From assembly GCA_046346965.1 (NCBI GenBank), contig JAXMHB010000008.1, positions 132,313 through 196,312 of the forward strand: a stretch of 64,000 nucleotides of DNA. The letters are read 5' to 3'. The stretch's first letter is position 1. Each line of letters starts with the position of its first letter. This document shows, in pieces, positions 1-8,900 of the stretch. The notes beneath the pieces were generated by a model, which saw only the letters and a list, made by a program, of their open reading frames with translations, was not told the DNA's origin and searched no databases. This stretch comes from JAXMHB01 sp046346965. Its GTDB lineage: Bacteria; Pseudomonadota; Gammaproteobacteria; Xanthomonadales; SZUA-5. The position numbers were made by a program, and so were the translations under genes.

Positions 1-559
1 GATCCATCATCTGGAACCAGGACACACCGGTGGCAAAGGTCGATCCGATCAGGAACATCACCAGCGCGAACACCGTGGTGCTGCCTCGCCCCAGATTGGG
101 CACCATCAGCCCGCCGAGAAACTTGCCCAGCACGCCGCCGGCACCGCCCGGCAATCCGTCCGGCCGCATCTGCGCATAACCCAGAATGCAGCCCCCGATC
201 AGCGCCAGCAGCAGCCCCGCCGCGCGCGTCAGCGGCACCAGCGGATGCGCCCCGGCGCCAATCTCGGCAGGATCGCGCAGGAAGCGCCAGGCGTACCAGA
301 GCAGCGCCAGCGGCAGCAGGAAGGCCATGCGGCCGATCAGGTACAGCAGGACGTCGGCGATCCAGGCGCCGGCACGCCCGCCCCAGTTGTGCACGGCCTC
401 GACCGAGCCGGCGTGCGACCAGGCCGGATCGGCGGGATGAAAGCTGAACAAGGCGACCAGCACGTACGCCGCCAGCGGCAGCAGCAGTACGAAGGCACTC
501 TCCCGCAGAGCTCGCTGAAAGCGTTCGCGCCACCCGGCCATCGCCATGCTCACTGCCAT
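1..559 (-). CDS. ftsK: DNA translocase FtsK, N-terminal part (runs off the window)
   Basis: Translating the minus strand from ATG at 559 gives about 186 residues with no stop before the window edge, so the linker and motor domains lie outside. The fragment has four hydrophobic segments, at about residues 21-40, 63-89, 105-124 and 155-180. After the first comes the motif FSFHPADPAWSH, matching the 'DPSWS' signature of the FtsK N-terminal membrane domain. In the family this domain anchors the translocase at the septum, and the missing C-terminal motor moves chromosomes at dif. Nearby ATGs at 547 and 541 are alternative starts. I chose 559 because a GGAT lies a few bases upstream. The identification rests on the membrane pattern and motif only. 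Confidence 0.9.
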   Translation of the reverse strand, partial: MAVSMAMAGWRERFQRALRESAFVLLLPLAAYVLVALFSFHPADPAWSHAGSVEAVHNWGGRAGAWIADVLLYLIGRMAFLLPLALLWYAWRFLRDPAEIGAGAHPLVPLTRAAGLLLALIGGCILGYAQMRPDGLPGGAGGVLGKFLGGLMVPNLGRGSTTVFALVMFLIGSTFATGVSWFQMMD

Positions 560-572
560 CTCGGATCCTGAA

Positions 573-600
573 CCCTTACGCTAGGAATATCACGCAAGGG
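573..600. promoter_or_regulatory. Inverted repeat upstream of ftsK
   Basis: CCCTTACG and CGCAAGGG form an inverted repeat (seven of eight positions pair) separated by 12 bases, 14 bp upstream of the ftsK start. It could be an operator or a small hairpin in the leader. It does not resemble the LexA box known from enteric ftsK. The function is unknown. Confidence 0.3.
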
Positions 601-663
601 ATTCAGTCTATTCGAAAAGCTGAGCAGCGCACAGGGAAGCCGAAGGCCCGGTTTTTCGATCCG

Positions 664-3600
664 TCACAGGCCTTCCAGGCGCACCACCGGCTCCGACACC
701 GTCTCGATCGCCACCGGGCCACGGCGCCAGTGCTGCGGCTGGGCGGGATCGTAGACATCGACGTTTACGGTCGCCGCCTGCGCCTCGAAGCGGAAATCGA
801 CACGGCCGCCGTCGACGCTGGTGGTGGCTTGCGCCGGGCAATCCGGGCAGAAGCCGCGGTAGCTCTGCATGGCGAGCGACTCCACCGCCTCATTGCGACC
901 GCTGCCGAGCACCCAGCGCGGCTGGCGATTGCCGTCGTAGAAGTAGGCGATGGCCACGCGCAGGCTGCCGGCCGCATGCACCGTCAGGCCCCAGCCCGGC
1001 TCGCTGCGCTGATACCAGGTGCCGGTGCGCTCGGGATTGGCCGGCGCGCTGCCGGCGAGCAGCGACTGCATCCCCTCGCTGCCGCTCCGGCTGCCGAGAC
1101 GCCACTGCATCGTCGCCTGGGCGGCGTCGCTGAACTGCAGGCGAATCTCGCCCACCACCGTGCCCACCGCCGTGCCGGTGGCGGGATTCCAGGTGTAGCG
1201 ATTGAGCTCGGCGACCCAGGGATTGGCGCGCGGCGCCGCGCCCTGGTACCACACCGGCGTGCCGTCATCGGCATAGGTGTACCAGGTGACGAACTGGGTA
1301 TTGCCGGCATGCTGCAGATCGAGCCCATGTCCGCTGCGCTGCGGGTTGTACCAGAGCCCCGGCGTCGCCTTCAGCGTGGTCGACGCCGCATCCGCGGGAT
1401 TGCTGCCCTGCTTGAGCTCCAAGGCGTTGGCCATGCCGTCGCCATCGCGGTCGATACCAAGGCGCGTGCCCAGCCCGCGCGACACCAGCGTCCAGGTCTG
1501 CGCCTGCGTCGCGCTGGCGCGCCCCTGCAGCGTGGCCACCGGCAAGGCCTCGCTGCCATCGGAGGGCAGGAAGCGATCGGTCGCCGCATCCAGGACGTAA
1601 CTCAGCTCGCCGGCGGCGACGATCAGGTCGACCCGGCCGGCGCGCGCGAGCGCCAGCATCTCGGCCGCGCGCGCGGGCGCCGCACCGGTCAGCGTCAGCT
1701 GCGCGCCGACGGCGGCATGGGCGTCCTTGGACTGCGGCGCCGGCGCGCCAAGCAGCGGGTTGGCGTTGCCGAAATCCGAGCCGGAGAAGGCCAGCATCAG
1801 CGCGATCAGATCGGCCACATCCTGGTCGTTCTGGACATTGAAGGTGCGCGCCGACAGGAACTTGGCGAGCGAATCGACCGAACCGTCGTGCAAAAAGCCA
1901 AAGCCGGCGACGTTGTCGGTCTGGCTCATCTCGAAGCCGACTTTCTCGTACTGGTTGCGCAGATGCGGCACCTTGATCGACACATTGGTCGACCCATCGG
2001 TGCTGACGATGCCGAGATGATTCTCACCCATCGGCCCCAGCGGCATGATGCTGCCCCCCACCGACACACCTAGCACACCGAGGAACAAGGGCCCGTTGAC
2101 CGCCATGCCGGTCGGCAGCGTATGGCAACTGGCGCACTGGAAGGGCGAATCGAGCAGACCCTGGGTGTACAGCGTCAGCCCGCGCTGCGGGTTGCCGCTG
2201 CCGAGCGGCAGGCCCTGCATGGCAAAGCGGCCGCTGGTGTAGTGGCCGGGGAGCGCGATCTGGCTGGGCAGCGTGTTGTCAAAGTTGCGAAAGGGATTGG
2301 GTGGAAAGCTGATCGTCGCCAGATGGCGCTTGAAGGCCAGCATCTCGCTGGCGGACAGCTCGGTGTCGTCGCCCAACAGCCCGACGAAAGCCGGGTTGAA
2401 GGCCTCGATGCCGGCACGATCGCCGCGCCAGTGCAGCGGCTCGTGGCCGATGATGTCCTGCAGCGTCTGCGTGGTCATCGGGCCTTTCATCGCGTGATAG
2501 TCGGTGCAGGCCGGCAGCCCGCGCGTGGTCACGCAGTTCTGGTCGAAGCGTTGCAGCGGCGCCGACGGGTCACCGAGGTCCCAGGCCAAACGATCCATGC
2601 GCGCATCGACATGGCAGGACGCGCACGAGGCCTGACCGAGGCCTGAGGTGCGATGGGTGTCGTACAGCAACGGCCGCCCCTCGCGGATCGCCGCTGGCAG
2701 CGGATTGAACACCGGCACGCGCGCGGTTTCGACGCCGCGCTGGCTGTCGACCTGCGACAGCGACACCTCGAAGTGATTCCACACGTACAGGCGGCCGCGC
2801 GGCTCATCCAGCGCCAGCGCCACCGGGCCCTGACCGACGCTGATCGGCTCGCCGCGGCGCGCGCCGCTGGCATCGATGGGCAGCACGTTGTTGGAGCCGA
2901 GGCCCGCCACCCAGCCGCGCTGACCGTCGCTGCTGTAGACCAGCGCGCGCGGATCGCCGATCGAGCGATTGCGCTCGCTCTGCGGCACGCTGCGCTGGCG
3001 GTAATCGAGGTGCGAGTTGAGGTCGACGACCTGCTGGCTGCCGCCGACCGCCGGATTCACCCGCGCAAGCTCGACGCGCACGAAATCGCTGCGCACATTG
3101 GGCTCGTAGCGGATCTGGTTGCGCGCATCGGTGCCGACCAGCCCCAACTCGCCGCTGGCCGGATTCACTGCCAGCGCCATGCCGATGTTCATCAAGCCGG
3201 TGATGTAGCGCACCGACAGCGTCGCCGTGTCGATCACCGCAATGTCGCGATCGGCCAGATCCCAGCCCACGCGCCGCCCCGAGGCGGGCGCCAGCGCACC
3301 GGAGACGAAGTCGCTCCAGTCGCCCGTGTTGTCGTCGCGCCAGCGCCGATTCTCATCGCGGCGGACGATCAAACCCACCGCCGGCGGCGGCGCCGTCGGG
3401 TTGACCGGCGGTTCGAAGCTGGTTCCGCGGTTAGGCGGCGGGTTGCGACCGGCGTACGGCCCGCGCGCGTCGCTGACCACATTCGGCAGTCCTGCATTGA
3501 TGCCGACCAGCCCGCCGGCCAGCACCGTGGTGGCGTTGCCCGATTCGAAGATCGCCGCGTAGACGCTGCGGCCATCGGCACTGACCGCGAGCGCGCGCGG

Positions 3601-4071
3601 GTCCTCGGCCTGGATCGCCACCGTTTGCGGCGGGCGGCTCAGATCGTCGAGCGCGTACACCAGCACCTGATTGGCCTGCGAGCAGCTGACAAAAGCGCGC
3701 TGACCGGCAAACACGACATCATAGGGCTCGTCGGCGGTGGCCAGCGTGGCGCGCACGCGCCGGGTGCCGAGGTCGATGATGCTGATCGAGTCCGAAATGT
3801 GGTTGACCACCCACAGCTCGCCATTGCCGCGAAAGCGCACCGACACCGGGTCCACGCCGACCAGCACATGGCCCACCGGCAGCGGCACATCCCCGGTCAC
3901 ATCAAAGAGTTGCACGCGCTGGTCGGCGGTATGGGCGAGCGCCAGCAGACTGCGATCGGGGCTCAGATCGAGGGCGTGCAGCGGCGGATTCTCGAAATTC
4001 ACATACGGCAGATCGGCTGCCGCGAGGCTGCCCGACAGGCAACAGGCCAGTGCCGCCCAGATCTTGCGCAT
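664..4071 (-). CDS. Secreted beta-propeller / di-heme cytochrome c protein with tandem C-terminal WY-rich domains
   Basis: A 1135-residue protein. It begins with a signal peptide (MRKIWAALACCLSGSLAAA). Residues of about 20-450 carry YVTN/WD-like propeller repeats (for example DLSPDRSLLALAH). Two c-type heme sites, both CASCH, lie at about residues 480 and 643, in a region resembling MauG/cytochrome c peroxidase-like di-heme proteins. A calcium-loop-like stretch DRDGDGMANALE follows at about residue 880. Two tandem repeats of about 110 residues close the protein; they start GLWYNPQRSGHG and GTWYQRSEPGWG and share a WYTY..DG.P.W core. It is probably a periplasmic or surface redox protein; the substrate cannot be told. 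The start ATG at 4071 directly precedes the signal peptide. It has no operon partner. Confidence 0.85.
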   Translation of the reverse strand: MRKIWAALACCLSGSLAAADLPYVNFENPPLHALDLSPDRSLLALAHTADQRVQLFDVTGDVPLPVGHVLVGVDPVSVRFRGNGELWVVNHISDSISIIDLGTRRVRATLATADEPYDVVFAGQRAFVSCSQANQVLVYALDDLSRPPQTVAIQAEDPRALAVSADGRSVYAAIFESGNATTVLAGGLVGINAGLPNVVSDARGPYAGRNPPPNRGTSFEPPVNPTAPPPAVGLIVRRDENRRWRDDNTGDWSDFVSGALAPASGRRVGWDLADRDIAVIDTATLSVRYITGLMNIGMALAVNPASGELGLVGTDARNQIRYEPNVRSDFVRVELARVNPAVGGSQQVVDLNSHLDYRQRSVPQSERNRSIGDPRALVYSSDGQRGWVAGLGSNNVLPIDASGARRGEPISVGQGPVALALDEPRGRLYVWNHFEVSLSQVDSQRGVETARVPVFNPLPAAIREGRPLLYDTHRTSGLGQASCASCHVDARMDRLAWDLGDPSAPLQRFDQNCVTTRGLPACTDYHAMKGPMTTQTLQDIIGHEPLHWRGDRAGIEAFNPAFVGLLGDDTELSASEMLAFKRHLATISFPPNPFRNFDNTLPSQIALPGHYTSGRFAMQGLPLGSGNPQRGLTLYTQGLLDSPFQCASCHTLPTGMAVNGPLFLGVLGVSVGGSIMPLGPMGENHLGIVSTDGSTNVSIKVPHLRNQYEKVGFEMSQTDNVAGFGFLHDGSVDSLAKFLSARTFNVQNDQDVADLIALMLAFSGSDFGNANPLLGAPAPQSKDAHAAVGAQLTLTGAAPARAAEMLALARAGRVDLIVAAGELSYVLDAATDRFLPSDGSEALPVATLQGRASATQAQTWTLVSRGLGTRLGIDRDGDGMANALELKQGSNPADAASTTLKATPGLWYNPQRSGHGLDLQHAGNTQFVTWYTYADDGTPVWYQGAAPRANPWVAELNRYTWNPATGTAVGTVVGEIRLQFSDAAQATMQWRLGSRSGSEGMQSLLAGSAPANPERTGTWYQRSEPGWGLTVHAAGSLRVAIAYFYDGNRQPRWVLGSGRNEAVESLAMQSYRGFCPDCPAQATTSVDGGRVDFRFEAQAATVNVDVYDPAQPQHWRRGPVAIETVSEPVVRLEGL

Positions 4072-4157
4072 CCCGCTCCCCCCGCGAGCCTCGGTCCGCC
4101 GAGGATAGGCCAGCCACCACCTGCGCGACAGGCGGGCGCGGCGGCGCTAGCCATCGT

Positions 4158-4351
4158 TCAACAGCAGCGCCGCAGGAGCGGCGCTCTCCAAAGCGCGGTC
4201 TCTGCAGCGCTCGCGCTTCGACTCGTCAACAGCAGCGCCGCAGTAGCGGCGCCCTCCAAAGCGCGGTCTCGCCAGCGCTCGCGCTTCGACTCGTCAACAG
4301 CAGCGCCGAAGGAGCGGCGCCCTCCAAAGCGCGGTCTCTCCAGCGCTCGCG
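4158..4351. repeat. 68-bp tandem repeat, 2.8 copies, REP-like
   Basis: Units start at 4158, 4226 and 4294, an exact 68-bp period with only a few mismatches; the third is cut short at about 4351. Each unit contains the palindrome GCGCCGCAGGAGCGGCGC (perfect 7-bp stem in copy 1, degenerate in copies 2 and 3). Next to it, on the minus strand, is a second small hairpin, GCGCTTTGGAGAGCGC. The GGAGCGGC core resembles REP palindromes of Pseudomonas and Xanthomonadales. No REP-associated transposase gene is in the window. Confidence 0.85.
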
Positions 4352-4358
4352 CCTTCGC

Positions 4359-4382
4359 GTGCCCTCGTGCCCTCGTGCCCTC
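4359..4382. repeat. Octamer array GTGCCCTC, three copies
   Basis: Three direct copies of GTGCCCTC follow the truncated third 68-bp unit. The same octamer, as GAGGGCAC or its complement, recurs at 39823-39910 and 39986-40028, so it belongs to a dispersed simple-repeat family. Confidence 0.85.
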
Positions 4383-4475
4383 GATCCGGCCCGTCGGCAT
4401 AGCCGCCGGGCGCTCGCTGCGGCGCGCAGCGGTGCTGCGCAATCGCCGCAGCTCTCCCCTCGTGCACTCATGCGC

Positions 4476-5747
4476 TTAGGTGGCCTCGACCTTGCGCATC
4501 GGGTTGTTCGGGTGCGTGGTCCAGTTGCGATAGCTGCCGTCGTCTACGCGCTCCATCGTGATGCAGCCGTCCACCGGACATACGTGCATGCACAGATTGC
4601 AGCCCACGCATTCCTCGTCGATCACCTCGAAGTGGCGCGCGCCGTTCTTCTCGCGGGTGATCGCCTGGTGCGAGGTGTCTTCGCAGGCGATGTGGCAGAG
4701 GCCGCATTTGACGCATTTGTCCTGGTCGATGCGCGCCTTGATGTCGTAGTTCATGTTGAGGAACTGCCAGTCGGTGACGTTGGGCACCGCCTTGCCGACA
4801 AAGTCCTCCAGGCGCGCGTAGCCCTTCTGGTCCATCCAGTTCTGCAGGCCGTCGATCATGTCGCTGACGATGCGGAAGCCGTAATGCATGGCGGCGGTGC
4901 AGACCTGCACGGTGCCGCAGCCCAGCGCCATGAACTCGGCCGCATCGCGCCAGGTGCCGATACCGCCGATGCCGCTGATCGGCTTGCCGCGCGTGGCCGG
5001 GTCGCGCGCGATCTCGGCCACCATGTTGAGCGCGATCGGGCGCACCGCCGGTCCGCAGTAGCCGCCGTGGGTGCCTTTGCCGTCGACGGTGGGCGTCGGC
5101 GCCATCAGATCGAGGTCCACCGAGGTGATCGAGTTGATCGTGTTGATCAGCGAGACCGCATCGGCGCCACCGCGGAAGGCGGCACGAGCGGAGGTGCGGA
5201 TATCGGTGATGTTCGGCGTCAGCTTGACGATGCAAGGCAGCCGCGAGTGCTGCTTGACCCAGCGCGCGACCATCTCCACGTACTCAGGCACCTGACCTAC
5301 CGCCGAGCCCATGCCGCGCTCGCTCATGCCGTGCGGGCAGCCGAAGTTCAGTTCCACCGCATCGGCGCCGGTGTCTTCCACCATCGGCAGGATCGACCTC
5401 CACGAGGCTTCGTCGCAGGGCACCATCAGCGAGACCACCATCGCGCGATCCGGCCACAGGCGCTTGATCTCGGCGATCTCTTTCAGGTTGACCGCCAGCG
5501 GGCGATCGGTGATCAGCTCGATGTTGTTCAAGCCGGCGATGCGCCGCTCACCCAGGCGCACTGCGCCATAGCGCGAGCTGACGTTGACCACTGGCGGATC
5601 CAGGCCGAGCGTCTTCCAGACCACGCCGCCCCAGCCGGCCTCGAAGGCGCGATTGACGTTGTAGGCCTTGTCGGTGGGCGGCGCCGAGGCCAGCCAGAAG
5701 GGATTCGGGGAACGCACCCCGAGGAAGTTGGAACTGATATCGGCCAT
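4476..5747 (-). CDS. preA: NAD-dependent dihydropyrimidine dehydrogenase, subunit PreA
   Basis: A 423-residue protein. It would reduce uracil or thymine to the 5,6-dihydro form (reductive pyrimidine catabolism) in the cytoplasm as the flavin and iron-sulfur subunit. The N-terminal two thirds is a dihydroorotate-dehydrogenase-like FMN barrel (motifs NFGCPHGMSERGMGSAVGQ and KLTPNITDI). The C-terminus has two 4Fe-4S clusters: CVKCGLCHIAC, then CVGCNLCMHVCP. The start at 5747 is supported by GGAGG about 8 bases upstream; the open frame continues further but without a good start. The usual partner PreT (NADH/FAD subunit) and hydantoinase genes are not adjacent. At the position of the mammalian DPD catalytic cysteine I read Val (SAVGQ); bacterial PreA may share this. 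Confidence 0.9.
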   Translation of the reverse strand: MADISSNFLGVRSPNPFWLASAPPTDKAYNVNRAFEAGWGGVVWKTLGLDPPVVNVSSRYGAVRLGERRIAGLNNIELITDRPLAVNLKEIAEIKRLWPDRAMVVSLMVPCDEASWRSILPMVEDTGADAVELNFGCPHGMSERGMGSAVGQVPEYVEMVARWVKQHSRLPCIVKLTPNITDIRTSARAAFRGGADAVSLINTINSITSVDLDLMAPTPTVDGKGTHGGYCGPAVRPIALNMVAEIARDPATRGKPISGIGGIGTWRDAAEFMALGCGTVQVCTAAMHYGFRIVSDMIDGLQNWMDQKGYARLEDFVGKAVPNVTDWQFLNMNYDIKARIDQDKCVKCGLCHIACEDTSHQAITREKNGARHFEVIDEECVGCNLCMHVCPVDGCITMERVDDGSYRNWTTHPNNPMRKVEAT

Positions 5748-5946
5748 CGGGGCACCCTCCGTGTACACCGTGCAGACACTACACCGGCAATCGCGGCGCG
5801 TGCAGCCCGGCCGCGCACGCTGCTGCACAGCCCCTGCACGCTGACGCACAGCGCAGGACCCGTGGCGCAGGCAGACTGCAGCCGTCGGTGGTTGACCGCC
5901 AGCAGCCAGCGGCGCGAGTCTGCGTCTGCCTCGGGGAGAGTGCGCC
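5748..5946. promoter_or_regulatory. Divergent promoter region between preA and the hybrid regulator gene
   Basis: These 199 bp separate two divergently transcribed genes and must hold both promoters. Visible ribosome sites are GGAGG before preA and GGGGAGAG before the regulator. I could not assign -35/-10 boxes with confidence. The shared spacer leaves open that the regulator acts on preA. Confidence 0.45.
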
Positions 5947-8900
5947 ATGTTCGATCGCTGCCGCGCCGCTGTGCGCGGGCTCAGTCTGCTGTGGGTGCTG
6001 TGTTGCGGCGATCCACTCCGCGCCAGTGAGCGTGGGGCGCCGCTGGTGCAGGTGTACGACCTGCAGGAAACGGTGGGCTCGGCCGGTTTGGCCACTGAGC
6101 TGCTGCCTTTGCCGGATGGCCGTTTGTTCATCGCCACACTGGGTGGCCCGGTGATCCACGACGGCGTGCGCTGGCAGGTACTGAACCATCCGCGCCGATT
6201 GGGTGGCTTCAGCGAGATGACGCGTACGCCGGATGGCCGCATCTACGCCGGCTTCAATGGCGATCTCGGCTATTGGTCGGAGGAAGTGCGCGGACGCTGG
6301 AGCTGGCACAGCGTGCTCGATCAGCTGCCGGTATCGGCCCGTCAGACCGACGCCATGCGCGGTATCGCCAGCCAGGACGACGGTCGCATCCTGTGGTTCC
6401 TGACGCAAACCCGGCTGATCCGCATGCCGGTGGGCGGCGAGGTCAGCGTGCTTGGTGCCGAGCAGCCCTTCACCGGCGGTTGGCTGGTCGGCGCGGATTT
6501 TTGGGTGCAGGACGCCAGCGGCCGCCTCGCACGCGCGCCGGCGCAAGGTGCCCTGACGCTGAGCGCCGTGCCGGGAGCCGCCGAGGCGCTTGGCACCGAT
6601 GCCAACGGCCGCGGCTATTTCGTGCGGCACATCGTCCATAGCGGCGCGGAGTGGCGTCTGCTGCTGACCGACGCACGCATCCTGCGCTATCGCGAGGGCC
6701 AGTTCTCCGACTGGCCACACGCCGCCGTCGACATCCTGCGACGCCAGCGCGTGCTCAGCTTCGCCGAGCTCCACAACGGCCACTGGGTAATCGGCAGCAC
6801 CGGCCATGGCCCGGTGGTGCTGGACGCGGACGGACGACTGCTCGATCAGTACGACGCCCAGGACGGTGTGCCGGTGCGCGCCACCTACGGCTTTTACGAG
6901 GACCATCAGGGCGGCGTCTGGCTGGCGCAGGAGCGCTCGCTGGTGCGCATCGATCTGGCCAGCGGACTGACGCAGTTGGGCGAGGCGCAGGGGCTGCCGG
7001 TAGGCGCCGAGACCCTGCGTCGCATCGACGGCGTGTTGTACGCCATCGGTGGCAACTATCTGTATCGACTGCAGCCGGGGCAGGACTCTGCGCCCGCCCA
7101 CTTCGAGCGTATCGATGGCGAGGTACTGCGCTCGGTGCTGGATGTCGCACCGGCGGCGGACGGGTTGCTGGTGGTCAGCGCCGGCTTGCATCGCCACCGC
7201 GACGGCGTCACCAAGGAAATCCTCCCGCTCGCCACCACCACCAGCCTGAGCGCATCCACGCAGGTGCCCGGCCGCTATTGGTTGGGGCATCAAAAGGGAC
7301 TGCATCGGGTCGACCTCGACGCCGCCGGCCAGCCGGTGGCGACGCCGATGCCGGTGCCGTGGCCGGTCTGGCAGGCGGTGGAGAGCGATGCCCAGACGCT
7401 GTGGCTGGCGGATCGAGCGGGTCATCTGGCGCGGATGACGCTGAGCGATCCGCCGCAGCTGCGCGAGTACCGAGAGGCCGACGGCCTGCCCGGCGGCACC
7501 GTGAAGATCTATCCGCGACGCGCCGGCGGCGTCTGGCTGGCGACGCTGGGCGGCGTGATGGTGCACGATCCGCACAGCGATCGCCTGCGCAAGGCCGAAG
7601 GTCTGCCGCCAGAAATGCTCAGCGGGCGCATCTTTGCGCTGCTGGAGGACAACGAGGGCAATCTGTGGGCGCGCGGCGATGATCTGAACGCCGTCGCCTG
7701 GCGCCGCGGGGATCAGTACGTCCTCGATCAGACGCTGCTGCACGGCGTCAGCATACGCCCGACCAGTTACGCCTTCCTGCGCGAGGGTTCGATCGTCTGG
7801 GTGGCGCGCTCGAATGGCCTGTTGCGCATCGATCTCGATGCCCGTCAGGCGCCGCCGCCGGCGCGCCCGCCCTATCTCAGCGAAATCCGCACCGGCCCCG
7901 AGCTGATCCGCACAGCGCCGACGGATCTGCGTCAGTTGACCTTTGAACAGCGCGATCTGCAGCTGCGCTTCGGCGCCGCCGATCTGCACCGCAGCGAGGC
8001 GCTGGTGTTCCGCTCGCAACTGCACGGCTACGACGCCGACTTTGCCCCCTGGAGTGGGCTGGCCGAGCGCAGCTATACCAATCTGCCCAGCGGCGACTAT
8101 CAGTTCGAGCTGCAGGTGCAGGACAGCTACGGGCGCAGCAGCAGCGCGCCGCCGCTGGCGATCCACATCGCGCCGCCCTGGTATCGCAGCCCGCTGGCCT
8201 ACGCCGGCTGGCTCGCTCTGGCCGTGCTGCTGCTGTGGGCCGCCGCCGCGCTCGGCGCACGCCGGCGCCAGCGCGGGCTGCTGCAACGCCAGCGCGCGCT
8301 GGAGCAGGAAGTCAGCCTGCGCACCCAGGAGATCGCCGGACAGAACGAGACGCTGCGGACGCAGGCCGAGGCGCTGGCGACGCAGGCGCGCCAGCTGGCA
8401 GAGGTGGACCAGCTGAAGACGCGTTTCTTCGTCAACGTCGGCCATGAGTTCCGCACGCCGCTGACGCTGGTGATGGGGCCGCTGGACGATGTGCTGCGGG
8501 ATCCCGGCATGCGCTTGCATGCGCGAGCGCGCGATCTGCTGGAACTGGCGCAGCGCAACGCGCGTCGGGTGCTCGATCTGGTGGTCGAGCTGCTCGACGT
8601 CCACAAGCTGGAGCACGGTCAGCTGCCGCTGCAGCGTGTGCCGGTGGATCTCGCGCGCTGGCTGCCGCGCCAGTTGGACGAGCAGCAGGCGCTGATCGAA
8701 CGCCACGGCCACCAGCTGTCGGTCGAAATAGCCCCGGGGCCGCTGGTCGCCAGCATCGATGCCCTGCAGCTGGCGCGGGTGGTGGGCAATCTGCTCAGCA
8801 ACGCGGCCAAATACATGCGCCGCGGTGGCGAGATCCGCGTCTGCCTGGATCGCGACGGCGAGCACGCGCGCTTGCGCGTCAGCGATGCCGGTCGCGGCAT

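Larger units (their letters stand above)
4072..4475. other. 404-bp gene-free, repeat-rich spacer
   Basis: This spacer lies between the end of preA and the start of the cytochrome gene, both on the minus strand. It holds three 68-bp tandem repeats (4158-4351), a short octamer array (4359-4382) and several GC-rich hairpins near 4400-4450 that may help end preA transcription. The cytochrome gene's promoter should lie in 4072-4157, but I see no clear -35/-10 pair. I see no convincing small gene. Confidence 0.7.

Noticed and set aside
4158..4382. CRISPR array
   Set aside because: The 68-bp units are conserved over their whole length and there are no unique spacers; the octamers are contiguous. 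No cas genes are present.
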